64,000 nucleotides of DNA from Pomphorhynchus laevis (Eukaryota > Acanthocephala > Palaeacanthocephala > Echinorhynchida > Pomphorhynchidae), in the NCBI GenBank assembly GCA_012934845.2, contig WNNJ02000257.1, forward strand, positions 124,001 through 188,000, written 5' to 3'. Positions 23,331 to 36,495 of this stretch are shown piece by piece. Within the stretch, counting starts at the first letter, position 1; every line of letters begins with the position of its first letter. The notes beneath the pieces are model-generated. The model had not been told where the DNA came from, did not search any database, and saw only the letters and a list, made by a program, of their open reading frames with translations. A program made the translations under genes and the position numbers.

Positions 23331-24634
23331 ATCAGGATGGATATATTTCTTATATTTATGGATAAATAATTAATAATAAATTAATAATAATATTAACGTA
23401 GAGAAATTTATTTATCCGCATAACCTTTCGGTAGGGATTGAAAAACAAATAAATATTGCATTCAGTAAACAGGCAATATATATATATATATATATATAAT
23501 ATCAGTTATCTAAATGTTAATACTTCATATAGGAATTTCGGCAGGTGTGCGGTATATCAGGATCTGCGTAGTTTGCCAATCTCAGCTAATCCAAATTTAG
23601 ACAAATGTGGACAAGAGAAAACATGCAATAAGGATGCACACAGAGAGCCATAGAATACACATTTACATTTAATGGAAACTGAATGAATTGGAATATTAAT
23701 AATGCAAAATTTATCATGATAACCGTGAATAGAAAACCTTCACAGTAATTGTCTTTTAATATAACAAGCCTGCTGCCACCGAGTTTGTAAAAATATGGGT
23801 GTTAAATAAATCTCAGGGATAAGTTTGGATCTTTTCATAATAAATTCAGGTTCATTAATCGAAAACGCTTAAACACCCACATCGAAAACACCCACAATGT
23901 ACTTAATAAATCTGTTCTGACGGTTATTAATTCGAGCAAAGTTCGAAGAGGATAAGTCCGATTATATTACGGGTAAACTGTATGTCAAAATTGGTAATAG
24001 TATTACACGAAAGTATTTAATAGTACCTTCGTATGATAGAGCACCCAGATTACGTACACTACATGTAGCTATAGAAATCTTCGAAGTCTTTTCTTCGATG
24101 GGATGTGAATAACCATCTAGAATTCAACTGCAACCCAAGATATAATATTCCCGCAAAATTCAAGAGTCTGAGAGTCTAAAATAAGTTTATCCTTTTTCCT
24201 TAATGGATCTCCACGCCTAAATTTTACAACCTTAGATTTGCGCACATTTATTTTCAAAAATCTATAAGAAAAAGTCTATAAGAAAAAGTCTATAAGATAA
24301 AGATATAAAGTTTAAACTTTCTTGATTATAACTACATACAATATGAAAAACGAGAATATGCAAGCATAGAAAACTTTCTTGATTATAACTACATACAATA
24401 TAAATAATAATATTGATAATATTAATAATATCATTGATGTGTCAAAATCATTCCAATATAATTCCATTAATTAATAACTGAATAAAATAATCAACAGTTT
24501 AAAATAACACTTAAATAATTTCATATTAAGAGTTTTATTCGTAAATTATAAAATTAAAATTTCCTACGTGGCATAATATATAAATGTAAAAGCATTTTTG
24601 AAGATTATAACAATGCCTTGTTATTTCATTTCAG
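23331..24634. other. gene-free stretch upstream of the CAP-H2-like gene
   Basis: Short TA tract at 23467-23500 and a 24 bp repeat word (GAAAACTTTCTTGATTATAA-like) around 24310-24400. A 5' non-coding exon of the next gene should lie here or further left, because an acceptor precedes 24635, but it was not identified. Confidence 0.35.
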
Positions 24635-24676
24635 CGATAGAAGCTGACGAAAAACTATAAGCGTCGAAAATAGGAA

Positions 24677-26092
24677 ATGCCACTAATAACTTTTGAATCA
24701 AATACTGATGCGATAAACGAAATTGAAACGGCAATTCGTTGTTTACGTGAGCAATTATGTGTTCAATTAACAACGGATGTACACGCTGCAAATTTAAAAG
24801 TTGCTAAATTGATTGAACAATTGATTCACCAAATTGACAATATGGTATGTAGCTATACTGCTGAAGTTGACCAGCTCCAAAATATGGCTACGAATCTGCT
24901 CATTAATATCGACAACTGTCTTGAGTGTTCATCATCCTCATTAGAACGATCACCACTGCCATTAGAATTAGAACAGTCGAAGCATTCATTGAGTCAATCG
25001 AATGCAGAACATTCGAAGATTACAGGCCAACAAAATGAATCTGATGTGAAACAAGTCAGGAATCGGGCAAGAAAGCGTTCCCAAAGCGGCTGCAATTCAA
25101 TAGATTGTGCTGATGATGTTACTGACCAAATGAGGGTTGATGATGCTCAGGAAAATGTAACACTGGAAGATTTTATCTATACTAATTGTAAGGATTATGA
25201 CATTGAAAATTTCCTGATTCGGATGGACGATAGCAATATTAATCATTTGATGACAAAATTACCTTCAGTTTGTTTGTCCTATATGCCTGTGAAGCTTTCT
25301 AGCATGAGAATATTCCCTGACAATTTAGCTATTTTTAAGCATAGCTGTATCACGTCAAATGATTATCTTAACAATTTAAATAATTTAAAACATGATGAGT
25401 TGAACAACGACCCAAACGAAACGACGATACACAAACATGTGAGCACTGAATATCAATATTCATTAAATATCATTACAAATATAAAGAACCGTAAGTCCAA
25501 AAGAGCAAAAGTTGATAAAACCCATTCACATTATAATAATCATGAAACGCAATTCGATTCGGGTTACTTTGAAGAATCGTTTACAGAGTTTCAGTTTGAC
25601 GAAAATCCAACTGTTAATAGTGTAAAATATATTACCCGTTGGTTGGATATGACTGAATATGGGTTGGACGACGGCATGTGCAGCTTCGAGGGTATAGCAT
25701 CAGGATTTATCACCCGAATTCTTAAAAGGATATTAAAATCAGTTGATCGTCATACCAATGGAGTAGCGCAGCATACTCCATCTGTGATCATGGCCAAATG
25801 TTTAAAGAAAATATATTATGAATGTATAAGACGTTTCGATAGAAGCCAAATTCAGAAAGCAACAGGGGCGGGAAATTTTACACAAGGGAAGGTTAGCATA
25901 GATTTTTCGCAAATCCATCATGCAATATACGAAACGGATAAGTCGATATCAACAGCTCATTTGTTTTTATCAGTGCTAATGGCGTTGGAAGAAATTCAAA
26001 GCAAACAATATACATATGAAATTCGTCCTTGTAATGATCGTGTTGATGATTTTGTAATTTATTTGAAATTTCAACAACATTCAAACAACTAA
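24677..26092 (+). CDS. NCAPH2: condensin II kleisin CAP-H2-like protein (471 aa)
   Basis: A single open frame of 471 codons. A splice acceptor (TTATTTCATTTCAG) ends at 24634, an in-frame TAG sits just upstream, and the ATG at 24677 has G at -3, so this is the start. Compared from memory with human NCAPH2: residues 43-80 (IEQLIHQIDNMVCSYTAEVD, then QLQNMATNLLINID) parallel IEAALLIQGSACVYSKKVEY; residues about 158-175 (VTLEDFIYTNCKDYDIEN) parallel FLSLDDFPDSRTNVDLKN; the C-terminus (ISTAHLFLSVLMALEEIQSK, YTYEIRP) parallels AFEVCRSMLASLQLANDYTVEI, the kleisin winged-helix that binds an SMC head. CAP-H2 bridges the SMC2/SMC4 heads and binds the HEAT subunits CAP-D3 and CAP-G2 in nuclear condensin II. 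The protein is shorter than the human one (about 605 aa) and has an acidic, Ser-rich, poorly conserved middle. A near-consensus ATTAAA lies at about 26227. Another kleisin class is possible but less likely. Confidence 0.7.
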   Translation: MPLITFESNTDAINEIETAIRCLREQLCVQLTTDVHAANLKVAKLIEQLIHQIDNMVCSYTAEVDQLQNMATNLLINIDNCLECSSSSLERSPLPLELEQSKHSLSQSNAEHSKITGQQNESDVKQVRNRARKRSQSGCNSIDCADDVTDQMRVDDAQENVTLEDFIYTNCKDYDIENFLIRMDDSNINHLMTKLPSVCLSYMPVKLSSMRIFPDNLAIFKHSCITSNDYLNNLNNLKHDELNNDPNETTIHKHVSTEYQYSLNIITNIKNRKSKRAKVDKTHSHYNNHETQFDSGYFEESFTEFQFDENPTVNSVKYITRWLDMTEYGLDDGMCSFEGIASGFITRILKRILKSVDRHTNGVAQHTPSVIMAKCLKKIYYECIRRFDRSQIQKATGAGNFTQGKVSIDFSQIHHAIYETDKSISTAHLFLSVLMALEEIQSKQYTYEIRPCNDRVDDFVIYLKFQQHSNN

Positions 26093-26232
26093 TCCAATCG
26101 TCTATGTTGTAGAAATATGTACCATATACGGAACTTAAATGGCCTGTGATATTTTTTGTAAATATTTTAAAGACTCTGATGTAATATTTTATTTTCACTG
26201 TGTACTAAAAATATACATTTAATGTAATTAAA

Positions 26233-26925
<693 letters not shown>

Positions 26926-27179
26926 GTAGGTTCTGAATGTAACTGATGACTGGGATCCATCATGTGAATACGTTTAATATATATAATTAAAGTAAACCAG
27001 TCTTAACGAAGAAATTAATACGACGTTTCGCTTTTTATTAGTGTATGTTATTTTATCTCAAACTTTTTTAAGCTAACAAACAAACTTTTTTTAAGCTCAA
27101 ACTTTTTTTAAGTTAACTAACACAGAAAAAAATCAAAAAAATAAAATAAAATAGTATAAGACACAATCCGAGTTTAGAC

Positions 27180-29575
27180 AATATCTTCTTTGCATCTTCT
27201 TCTCTGCACTTACGGCCTCAAATCCAAGGGGATCTGAGCCCCCAACCGATCCAACACGCCGACTTCCGACTAAACCACCCAGGGTCTTTCACCCCCTGAA
27301 GAGTCCAGTCGGCACGGACTATGCTGGGTAAACGAGAGACGAGGAGCCCTTAGCATTTGCTCTGGGGGACGTCCTCTCGAAAAGAAGACTAATCCCGAAA
27401 TAGCCCAGGTGCCCCAAAGGCGCACCTGAGTTTTTTCTTTCAATGACAGATGCTGGGCCCGTTTCAGAGCCCATCTAGCTTTCTTCAGGATACGTTTAAG
27501 TCTATCCAAGTCAGCTTTCGCCGACCAGTTCACCGTAACGGTGAACCCCAGGTATTTTACTCGACTGGTGAAGACAGGGAGTGGTTGATTAATCAAAATG
27601 GAAGAGAGGACAGAGAGTGCTAATCTCTTGAGCTTTTGCTTTGTTGCAGGAGCGCCATGAAATACAACCACCTGCGATTTGGCGGAGTTTAAAATAAGAT
27701 TGGACTTGGGTAACTGGTCTTTTAATCTTAAAAAGAAACGGCTGATGTCCGAGACTATGTCTTTGCACCTGCGTCCAGAAAACAGGGCTGTGGTATCATC
27801 AGCATATACCACTAGACGTTGTTCGCGTTTAAATATTTTAAAGAGTTCAATGGAGGCAGCAAGATATAAGATAGGAGAAAGTGGGGAACCTTGAGGCACA
27901 CCCGTAATAGGGTAGAACTGACGCGCATCAGGGTCGTCTTCATAGTAAAATCGCTTGGTGTACAGCAGAATCTCCACCCTGTTCACAATTCTCGCAGGCA
28001 ACCCGAGAGACCTGAGAGAAGAGATGACAAAGGAAATGGAGATACGGTCAAATACAGCAGAAAAGTCGAGGAAAACAGCCACAACTAAACGATAGCTATT
28101 CTCCCGACAAAACTGTTCCACTTTACCTACTGTTGAATGGACCGAGCGACCTTTAACGAACCAATGAAAACCTGGAGGGATCAAATTACGCCTACTCAGG
28201 TAGTCGCGGATTTTACGCGCAAGTGCTTTTTCATAAATCGACACGAGGGCATTTTGAATCGAAATGGGTCGCAGATCTTTAGGGCATGATCAGGATTTTT
28301 TCTTAGGAATAAAAACACGCTTACTAATATTGATGCCTGCTACATCGGATGGGGATGCTAAAAGCATTGTGACGGCCACCTCTCTTCTCTGATCAGCTGT
28401 CAAAAGCTGACAGACCTGAGAAGAAAGTGGAGCGACGGATTTGGAGGTGCCCGGGAGTGGACCCCATGAGTTAAGGATATCCGTAACAGATAGATCCCTA
28501 CTCCTGAAGTTACACCAAGGCGGGATTGGTTGAGGTGATTGAGTGGCTCCATAGTTGTGTAGGGCTAGTGACTCCTCCAAAACTTTATCAAGGCCTACAT
28601 TACCTATCCAACCCAATGCTCTATCCTTCCAGCAAACAAACTTCTCCTTCTTGAAAATCTTCCAAAAGGAAGATTGAGAAGGATTAAGACGAGCAATACT
28701 CGTCCTATCCCTACTCAGCTGGAACCTATATCTAGTGATCCAGTATTCATTCGAGAGAGCCTGTCTGGCGGAAACAGAGAGATTAGGGAGGTTAAGCAGT
28801 TTCGCTAGGACCTTGAGTTTCGTCGGAGTTGGATTGTATATACGGTCTTTATAGGTAGTCGATAGAATCGTGGTAGATTGCGAAAAGAGGTAGGTATTAA
28901 ATTTGGTCAGACTCTCATTTCCTATTCGGGGAAAGAGTTGGAGAGCCGCTTGAAAGAAGGTCACTCTGATTGGATCAAAGTGAAACCTCCTTTGAAGCAA
29001 CATATCTTCTTCAATTCTCCAACGAATTAGGTCATGAGAGGTGGACAATTGCTGGCGCGACTGCTCCGTGCAGAGGGGTTTTAACAACCACCTCGAGTGA
29101 AGCAGTAAAATGTCGAGGATAGAATTTGTTGATGTGCAATGAAAGGTGGGGGCAGGTGGTTTGTGAATAAAGTAATCGTTCCTAGCTCTGCGAAGTGCTG
29201 CATTGATCCAACGACCAGTTCTGTCGTTGAAGTCCCCCAGTATCATGTCATAACTGCTGTCAATAATACAATCCAGAAGGTTACGGTTCTTGTGAATCTC
29301 CCCTGGACGAATATAGACATTGGCTAGACTGAAGCGTTTACCGTTCTTACTAAGTGAAACTACCAAGCAAGACAGGGCTGGACATGAGTAGTTTAGCAAG
29401 AGGGAGGACCTTAAGGAGCACTTAACTAAGGTCAAGAGTCCTTGAGATGAAGAGGAGTGAGGTGGGGTTATGTACGGAGTATAGTAGGAACAGATATGCT
29501 TTGGAATAAATCGAGTAATGTCCTGGGGGAGACGGATAGACCGCGTCTCCTGAAGGACTATAACATCTTCGTTAT
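27180..29575 (-). mobile_element. I/Jockey-group LINE, ORF2 nearly open
   Basis: Minus-strand ORF2 runs from about 29575 to 27270, interrupted by one in-frame TGA near 28287. The endonuclease comes first (DVIVLQETRSIRLP, MILGDFNDRTGRW, STSHDLIRWRIEED), then RT (VFIPKKKS, PISIQNALVSIYEKALARKI, VVAVFLDFSAVFDRI, GVPQGSPLSPILYLAASIEL, VVYADDTTALFSG, VKYLGFTV). Its codon usage and higher GC differ from the surroundings. The 5' end is truncated at the endonuclease start and abuts an L2-like fragment. 3' sequence continues to about 27180. The RT features (SPLSPILY, YADDT) point to the I/R1/Loa/Jockey assemblage; finer placement needs a tree. Confidence 0.88.
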
Positions 29576-29712
29576 GATTACGGATTTTCTTCCTCCTCCG
29601 TAGCATGGTTCGCCTCATACCTATCCGACCGTTCCTTTCGCGTCTGTTCTAATTCATCATCCTCCCCTCCCATCCCTATTTTTTTGCGGGGTTCCACAAG
29701 GTTCAGTCCGAC
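29572..29712 (+). mobile_element. L2-like LINE fragment (RT, SPLS/PQGS region)
   Basis: About 140 bp matching 47385-47525 of the full copy almost exactly (CCTCCTCCGTAGCATGGTTC, CGTCTGTTCTAATTCATCAT, GGGGTTCCACAAGGTTCAGT). It is sandwiched between the I-type LINE and the 5' end of the CR1-like LINE, and so marks an insertion junction. Confidence 0.9.
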
Positions 29713-29714
29713 GA

Positions 29715-32700
29715 TCAAAGGGTGCTGATAACGATCTAGAGAACGATCTTACAAAGATATATACGACGATCTTACAACGATCTATACAACGATCTAAACG
29801 ACGATCTTACAACGATCTATACGACGTTTTAAATAATATTTTGGTACTTAGAGAGATATCATACATTCCAGATTACTCTGGGATAAAGAATTTTTTGTTA
29901 TAATTACTTACAGGCTACGTATTGAAATTCTGTATTAAGTAGTCAATGAGACGTCTTAAAAAGTCTAGCTCAAAGAAGATGGATTATGATGCTGATTCTT
30001 CCTTCACCCAGTTGGAAGTCAGATGTGACACTGATGATCGTGATGTTTGGAAATCGAGATCTAACCTAAACAGATTAAGATGTGTAATTTTCGCTAATAT
30101 TAACGAGTCCAAATCCGTGATTTCTCAAAACCGTGTGAATGACGACGTTCTTTCAGTGAGAAATATCTTGTCTAGTATTTTTCTAGATGGAGAGGAACAT
30201 TTAGCAGAATCCTTGGAGGTATTGGCCCTTCGTAGAATAGGTAAAGAGTATGATAATGGTAGAAATAGACTGTTTCGATTGGTCTTTGCTTCAAATGATC
30301 AAGCTAATATCATCCTTAGTAGAGCTTATAGACTAATTGGTAATTCTGTGCGAATATATAAGGATGTATCGGTTGAAAAGCGCGAACAACTATCTCTCGC
30401 TAAAAAAGGTACTAAACGATAGGCGTCAACAAGGTGAAATAACCTCTGTATCCAAAATTTTCAGGTGGTCCGACGACGTCCATTTGTACGTTGGGAGAAG
30501 TTAATCCTAAATACTCACGGTGTAGCGTCTTAGGTGACTTTATTTAATTCCATGGTGTTCTGCATAAGACTTCAAAGAATAGTAGTAGACATCCCCTGAA
30601 AATTGCATGTTCTAACGTTCGCAGCTTAGTTTCGAAGTTTGATGAGTTTAGTTGTTATTTGTCTCACAACAATATGTCGATTTTTGCAATTACTGAAACT
30701 TTGTTACACAGTGAGATTAGTGATGTTTGTGTTGCCATCCCTGGCTTCTAATTATTTAGAACAGACCGACATGATAAATGTAGATGTGGTGGAGTTGCCT
30801 TTTACGTCGCTAACAGAATTATCGTAAGGAACTCCATGTCATATTGCGTCGGACGAATGGAGTTACTTTCTTTAATGATAGAATCAGGTGACATCAACAT
30901 GACCATTTGTGTATGCTATCGTGCACCACGCTCATCTTGCTTAACAATAAGTTTAATTAAATATCTTACTGATCTCACAAAGTCGTCGAATTTTATCCTT
31001 CTTGGTGACTTCAACATTCTAAATATAATAGAGAATACCCCATTCGAATGTCATCAAGGTGGATGCCATTTGGACATCGAATTATGGGATTTTCTCGTTG
31101 ATGATATATCTCTTATACAACACGTAACTCAGGCAACCAAGTTTATGGGGCATAGTTCTTCCTTGTTAGATTTAGTTTTTAGTAAATGTTTACTAGATGT
31201 CCATGAAATTCAATATGATCATCCCATAAGTCTTAGTGTCTATCTTGTCATTAAGTTTACTTCTAGTGCCCTTGTCAATGTCTCTCCTGCCGAAACTAAA
31301 CATCTGAAGCGTAACTGGTACAAAGTGGATATTGATTTATCACGTACGCTCGCAATTAGAACGGGTATTCACAATAGTGACATTACCCATGTTCGTGGTT
31401 GGGATACGTTATCAGCTTCCCTCAAATATATCACAGACTGCGTCGCTCCATTAAAACTCCTTACAAAACCTTGCTAAACGCAAGTCTGTTTGATTTGACG
31501 ATGAGTTAGTGGAACTTTTAAGAAAACGGAATAAACTCTTCAAATCATCTTTGAATAATTAGACAATTCGTTAGAATATCTACAGTATCGTCGTCGCTTC
31601 AACTACATGAAATTGTTGAAAAGGCAAAAGCATGAATCGAAAATCCTGACATTATATAAAGTTTCTTCCAAGTCGTCCTGAAATATGTAAATAAAAGTAG
31701 AAAAGTTATTTTATTAATGTCTTGTTGACCCATGACGGTAAGATTGCGAAAGATCCTGACGAAGTTGTGAGTATGTAGGCAGAGGCCCTTGATCTTATTT
31801 GTCTTACTCCAATTACGACTTTCGTCCAGAGCAAATTCCCGAGACATTCGTCTTCCATATGCCATTAATTTCTCCAGCAAAGGTATCACGGGAATTGCGT
31901 AAATTATCTTGTTACATGTCGGATTGACCGGATGACATTCATTCTTTTATTCTTCAAAAACTCCATGACCTGCTAGCATTCCCATTATCAGAGATGTTTA
32001 ACATGTGTCTATGCACATCATGCATCCCGGATCAGTGGAAACGATCTCACATTACTCCTATATACAAACAAGGAAACAGGAAAGACCCATCCAATTATCG
32101 CCTTGTAAGTCTGACAAGCGTTGTATGTAATTGTCTTGAAAGGTTCGTGCATAAATACATAACTTCTCATATGGATAGATTTAAACTTCCGCACCCTTCT
32201 CAACATGGATTTCGCACTGGTCGTTCATGCCTCAGTAATTTAAATATTGCTCGTGGAAATTGGAGGATGTAGTAGCGGATGGGTGTGTGGTAGATGTAAT
32301 TTTTATCGATTTTAGCCGGGCGTTTGACCGAGTACCACATGATCCTCTGCTAGTAGTTTTGGCTAAATACGGTATCGATCCCTATGTAGTTCGTTGGATT
32401 AGTTCGTTCTTGAAGGGTCAGTCATATTAAGTGAGACTAGGTAGTAGTATTTCTTCACCCGTCATGTTTGTGCCAGAGTGCCTCAACGTACGACTCTCGG
32501 CCCTTTACTGTTCAACATTTTCCTTCAGGATCTGTTATTAAGACTGAAATGCAATACCCTAGCGTTCACGGATGACCTCACGTTACGGCGATGCATTCCA
32601 TCGTATCATGACTGTTTTCTGCTCCAACAAGATTTATACAATATTGTTAGGTGGAGTAATGAGACTGGACTGATGTTAAATATATACAAGTGCTGCCACA

Positions 32701-33395
32701 TGCACTTAGGACACAAGAAATTTCCTTTTGAAGGAAACTTGTGCCGAGTTAATTACGCAGGTACAATGCACAAGAGATTTGGGAATACTTGTGCACAAGT
32801 CATTGAAGAGTCGCATTAACACGGACAGAATCATCCAAACGACCAGGAAACTTAGCTATGTGGTCCGGAGATAATTTTGTAACCCATCGGTTTCCTGTCT
32901 TAAAATAATATGCAACTCACTTATTCGTCCTATTATTGAATATTGTATCCCTGCGGTATTTCCGTGTATACGTGGTGAGATGAATGAGCTTGAACATGCC
33001 CTCTGTAGGTTGACGAGATCGTGCTATTCCCTCAGAAAATTTTCTTATAAGGACCGCTTGCGCAATATAGAAGTTCCTACAGTCCGTACTAGTATAGTAT
33101 GTCTTGATATTTTATGTTTTAGGGATATGTTATTCAAATGTGACTGATTCCCGGTCGACTGTATTCAGCGAAGCCAGTGAACTACTAACCGAGGTCACTC
33201 TCTTACTGTGAGGACACTGCATCACGGCAAACTCGGAAGACTATATCGCCTATTTTCATCGAGTGGTGAGGCTTTGGAACAAACTTCTAGAGAATATCAT
33301 CAGTATACCAAATAGAGTGCACTTCAAGAAAACGCTAATTATATGGCTTTGCACAGATTCGAATTTCAATATCCTGTATCCGGATTAAGATTTTG
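29715..33395 (+). mobile_element. CR1-like LINE with ORF1, endonuclease and RT (decayed)
   Basis: The 5' end (29725-29835) is a tandem array of a 22-24 nt unit (ACGATCTTACAACGATCTAT). ORF1 at 29946-30422 (158 codons) has the RRM-like ORF1 pattern ('LALRRIGK..GRNRLFRLVFAS...', 'RIYKDVSVEKREQ'). The endonuclease spans about 30600-31480 (FILLGDFNIL, HSSSLLDLVFSKCLL). RT spans about 31990-32820 (ITPIYKQGNRKDPSNYRLVS, QHGFRTGRSC, FIDFSRAFDRVPHDPLL, and a VPQRTTLGPLLFNIFLQDL block). The C-terminal domain runs to about 33390. Several shifts break ORF2, and the active site reads LAFTDDLTL, so the copy is inactive. Confidence 0.85.
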
Positions 33396-33518
33396 TTGAC
33401 ATAAAATTTAGTTTTACTGTGAACAGACAAAACAGCTGCATGGCTATATCTTGCATGTTATAATAATAACTTAAAACGCGTATATCTAATATGGAGACAA
33501 TAAATAACTTTTTAATAT

Positions 33519-33610
33519 TTGGCCCCGTTGCTAAGATGGATGAATAAACACGGCCGAAACTGATAACAGCAGTTCCTCCTGATGACCTCCAATCCTCGTT
33601 CAAATACATG
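33519..33610 (+). mobile_element. Naiad 3'-block fragment
   Basis: GGCCCCGTTGCTAAG, then GGCCGAAACTGATAACAGCA, then TTCCTCCTGATGACCTCC. A diverged copy of the structured block at 61104-61169 and 38584-38647. Confidence 0.7.
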
Positions 33611-33949
33611 ATGATTTATCGGTTCATAAGAATACTAGGTTATAAAAATTCTTTTTAAGATTAAAAAGAAATTAATTAATTCAATGTTACTAAATACTTC
33701 AATTAAAAAATTTATTTATTGCACAAAATATGGAGCTTCAGGTAAGTGATCATATTTATTTAATTAAAACCGTCAAAATAGTTGTTTAATATGATCATTT
33801 TGTTAACGATATGCTATTATATTTTTATGTAGTCTCATCTGTAGTTTGCTTTTCAAACATGAAAATCATAACTAGTTATATAGATCGGACGCTTCAGCAT
33901 TCAGATATGATTTTATTTATACTTACAACAGCAATGAGGAGCCAAAGCT
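33611..33949. other. gene-free stretch
   Basis: AT-rich spacer between a Naiad fragment and the next LINE. Nothing recognised. Confidence 0.35.
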
Positions 33950-34609
33950 CATAAAATTGGTTCACATAGACAAATATAAGCGGAAAAGAATCTTCGTTGA
34001 ATATTCATAATCCAACTTCATGGAATTAGCTATTCAAATATTCAATAACTTTACGTTTATTTGCGATTCCAACGACTTCAGCAGATAATATATTCCTTAG
34101 GGGAATAACTTGTGCAGCCAAATTCATTTGCCGATTTTTATGCCAGTAACGATGTCGCAACATGAAAGCGTGGCCACGTAATCTTTTGTCAGTACGCATT
34201 TCGAACAGAGATCTCAGGGGATCATTTTGATTGTATCGATTTACATACCAAGTCGTTTCGAGTTCTGACAGATGACAGTGAGTGTATATTAAACTGCCTC
34301 AAGCGCTCTTCATATGTTAAATTTTTAAGTATATAAACTCATTTAAAAGCTCGTGGTAAAACTTTCATTCGTAGCTCTGCACTTCTAGCAGTCGTAGAAA
34401 ATGAAACTGAATAACAATAATTGATTACACTCGAACACAGAGCCGTTAATAGAACCGAATGTCTTAATCCTCGATCTACTAATACATATGTTTATCCTAA
34501 CGAAAATGCGATTTGATTTAGCGCAAGTATACCCTGTATTCTTATGAGTGCTGAAATTATCCGATACGATGATCCCCAAATCTTTGAATGAATGAACAGT
34601 TGGAATTAT

Positions 34610-35320
34610 ATATTATTACAGGAACGAAGAAGAAAATATCCTTTATTTGATAAAAATACTATATTTCGATAGCTCATGCTATCATGACCAGGAATTACAA
34701 AAAAAATCACAATTTGTTTCCTTCGTGTTTCCAACATTTATAAAAATTAAAGCATTGATGTGCCCCGCATTTCTACTTAAAAGAAAAAGAAAATACCGGA
34801 AACAAAACAATCATACATTAAAATTTTACACTAAAATAAAATCATAAAATAAGAGACATAATTTTTTTGAAAACAAACATTTCAACATAACATACAATTT
34901 TGGTTACCCACAAATGGGCCCTTATTAAAATTGTTATTATTATACATTTTCATTAATGTTAGTTTGGCGAATCATTGAATATATTCGCTTGACTATTGAG
35001 TTTTCGGATTGATGCTCGTCGAATCGCCAAGGACACACACTTTGCAAGGATGAATGATATGTCGCTCCGAAGTTTAGTGACATAAAAATACGAATTTAAT
35101 AATAAAATAATGTAAAATTAAAGTAATAAATTATAATTTAATCTAAACCAAAACAAAATAATAATACAATTAAAAAAAACGAATTGAAAAAATTAAAGTA
35201 ATGTAATATTGAAATAATTAATTATAATTTAATTTAAGGTTGTAATCGGATTTATTATTAAGCATTAAATTAGGTTATTTTTAACCAATATGCATGTAGA
35301 CAAACTTGCCAGTATTAATA
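34610..35320. other. AT-rich insertion between LINE blocks
   Basis: Separates two blocks of the minus-strand LINE. It contains a weak hairpin GATAGCTCATGCTATC followed (minus strand) by GAAATA, recalling the hammerhead-like insertions, and the palindromic CGAATCGCC/GGCGAATC region near 34970-35030. No coding region. Confidence 0.35.
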
Positions 35321-35559
35321 ACTAGATCACTTTCAGTCGCCCATGTAGCTAGAATATTGAGATAAATCTGTAGAATTTCACGATCGTAGTTATTAATAAG
35401 TCACTTTATAAAGTTTCAAATCATCCGCATATAGCAAAGCTTTGGAGTTCAATAAAGCAGGAAGCTAGTTTACATACAAAATGAGATTACTTATATTATT
35501 TTATGAAATAATGCCTAGGCAGCTAAGACCATTGTTTAGTCCGTTTCGATTTGAACTTA

Positions 35560-35830
35560 CATATAAAAAGGCATTCTTTTTATGGGTGAAAGAATTTTTG
35601 AGAAACCTAGGTTGTTGAAAGTTGTTCTCAGTTCCTGGGAACATGTCGACTTTCTGCTTCATCACAGGTTTCGGTTACTCGGCTCTTCCTTTCGTATATT
35701 CCAAGATTTATCCACCAAGGAACGGGTAAGAATAAAGGATGTCTTTATAGAATTGTACAATAGACTGAGCAATGACGAATCTAATCTTTGTGTAAGAAAT
35801 TTTGTAGTCGTACGGTGGCGCCCGACCGTG
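35560..35830 (+). mobile_element. LINE ORF1 fragment
   Basis: The frame from 35582 encodes RLLKVVLSSWEHVDFLLHHR, FRLLGSSFRIFQDLSTKERV and a basic tail, the C-terminal pattern of CR1/L2-type ORF1 proteins (compare LFRLVFASNDQANIILSRAY, then RIYKDVSVEKREQ, in the ORF1 at 29946). It lies inside the minus-strand RT between the PQGS-side block and the YADD box, so it is a later insertion or rearrangement. Confidence 0.6.
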
Positions 35831-36321
35831 AAGCTCGTTCACGTACAAATTGAACATAATCGATTCTAAAATCGACCCTTAATGCACTCCAATATGTATT
35901 CGAAACCTTTCAGACATAAAACCATTGACTCAAACAGCACAGGTGCTGCCGTTAAGATATGTTAAAATCCAATTGATAATCAGAGGATCAAAACGATATT
36001 TGATTAGTTTGTCGGCGAGGATGTGATGATTAATTGTATCAAACGCATTCGAGAAATCTACAAAAATCACATCCATATCAAGACAAATATTCGAAGCACT
36101 CGCCCATTCATCTAGAACAATTAATAAATGTAAACATGTTGATCTATATGATCAGAATCCATGTTGCGCATCATGCAAGATATTACTAGTAAAAACGTGC
36201 TTATTAATTGTTAGAAACGTATCCATCCTGATCATTTAAAATTTTAAATTTTAAAATTTTAATTTAAATTTTAAATTTTAAAATTTAAATTTAAATTTTT
36301 AAAAATTTAAATTTTTAAATA

Positions 36322-36495
36322 TCCAGGAACAATCAGGTATAGTTGAACGACAATAAAAAATATTTTGATATTTCACTTGAAACTACTAGCATCTTCAGAA
36401 ATTAACACAGTAAATTTATCAAGATGCTAGTAGTTTCAAGTGAAATATCAAAATAATTTTTGTTATCGTTCAACTATACCTGACGTTTCCTGGTG
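36322..36495. mobile_element. inverted-repeat insertion with hammerhead-like cores
   Basis: Arms of about 75 bp (CAGGTATAGTTGAACGACAA left; its complement near 36460-36485 right). On the minus strand the box CTGAAGA precedes TGCTAGTAGTTTCAAG and TGAAATATC, the same layout as at 23150-23330 but with a poorer stem II. It is inserted in the minus-strand LINE between the 'LLERLI' and 'QHGF' blocks. Confidence 0.6.
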
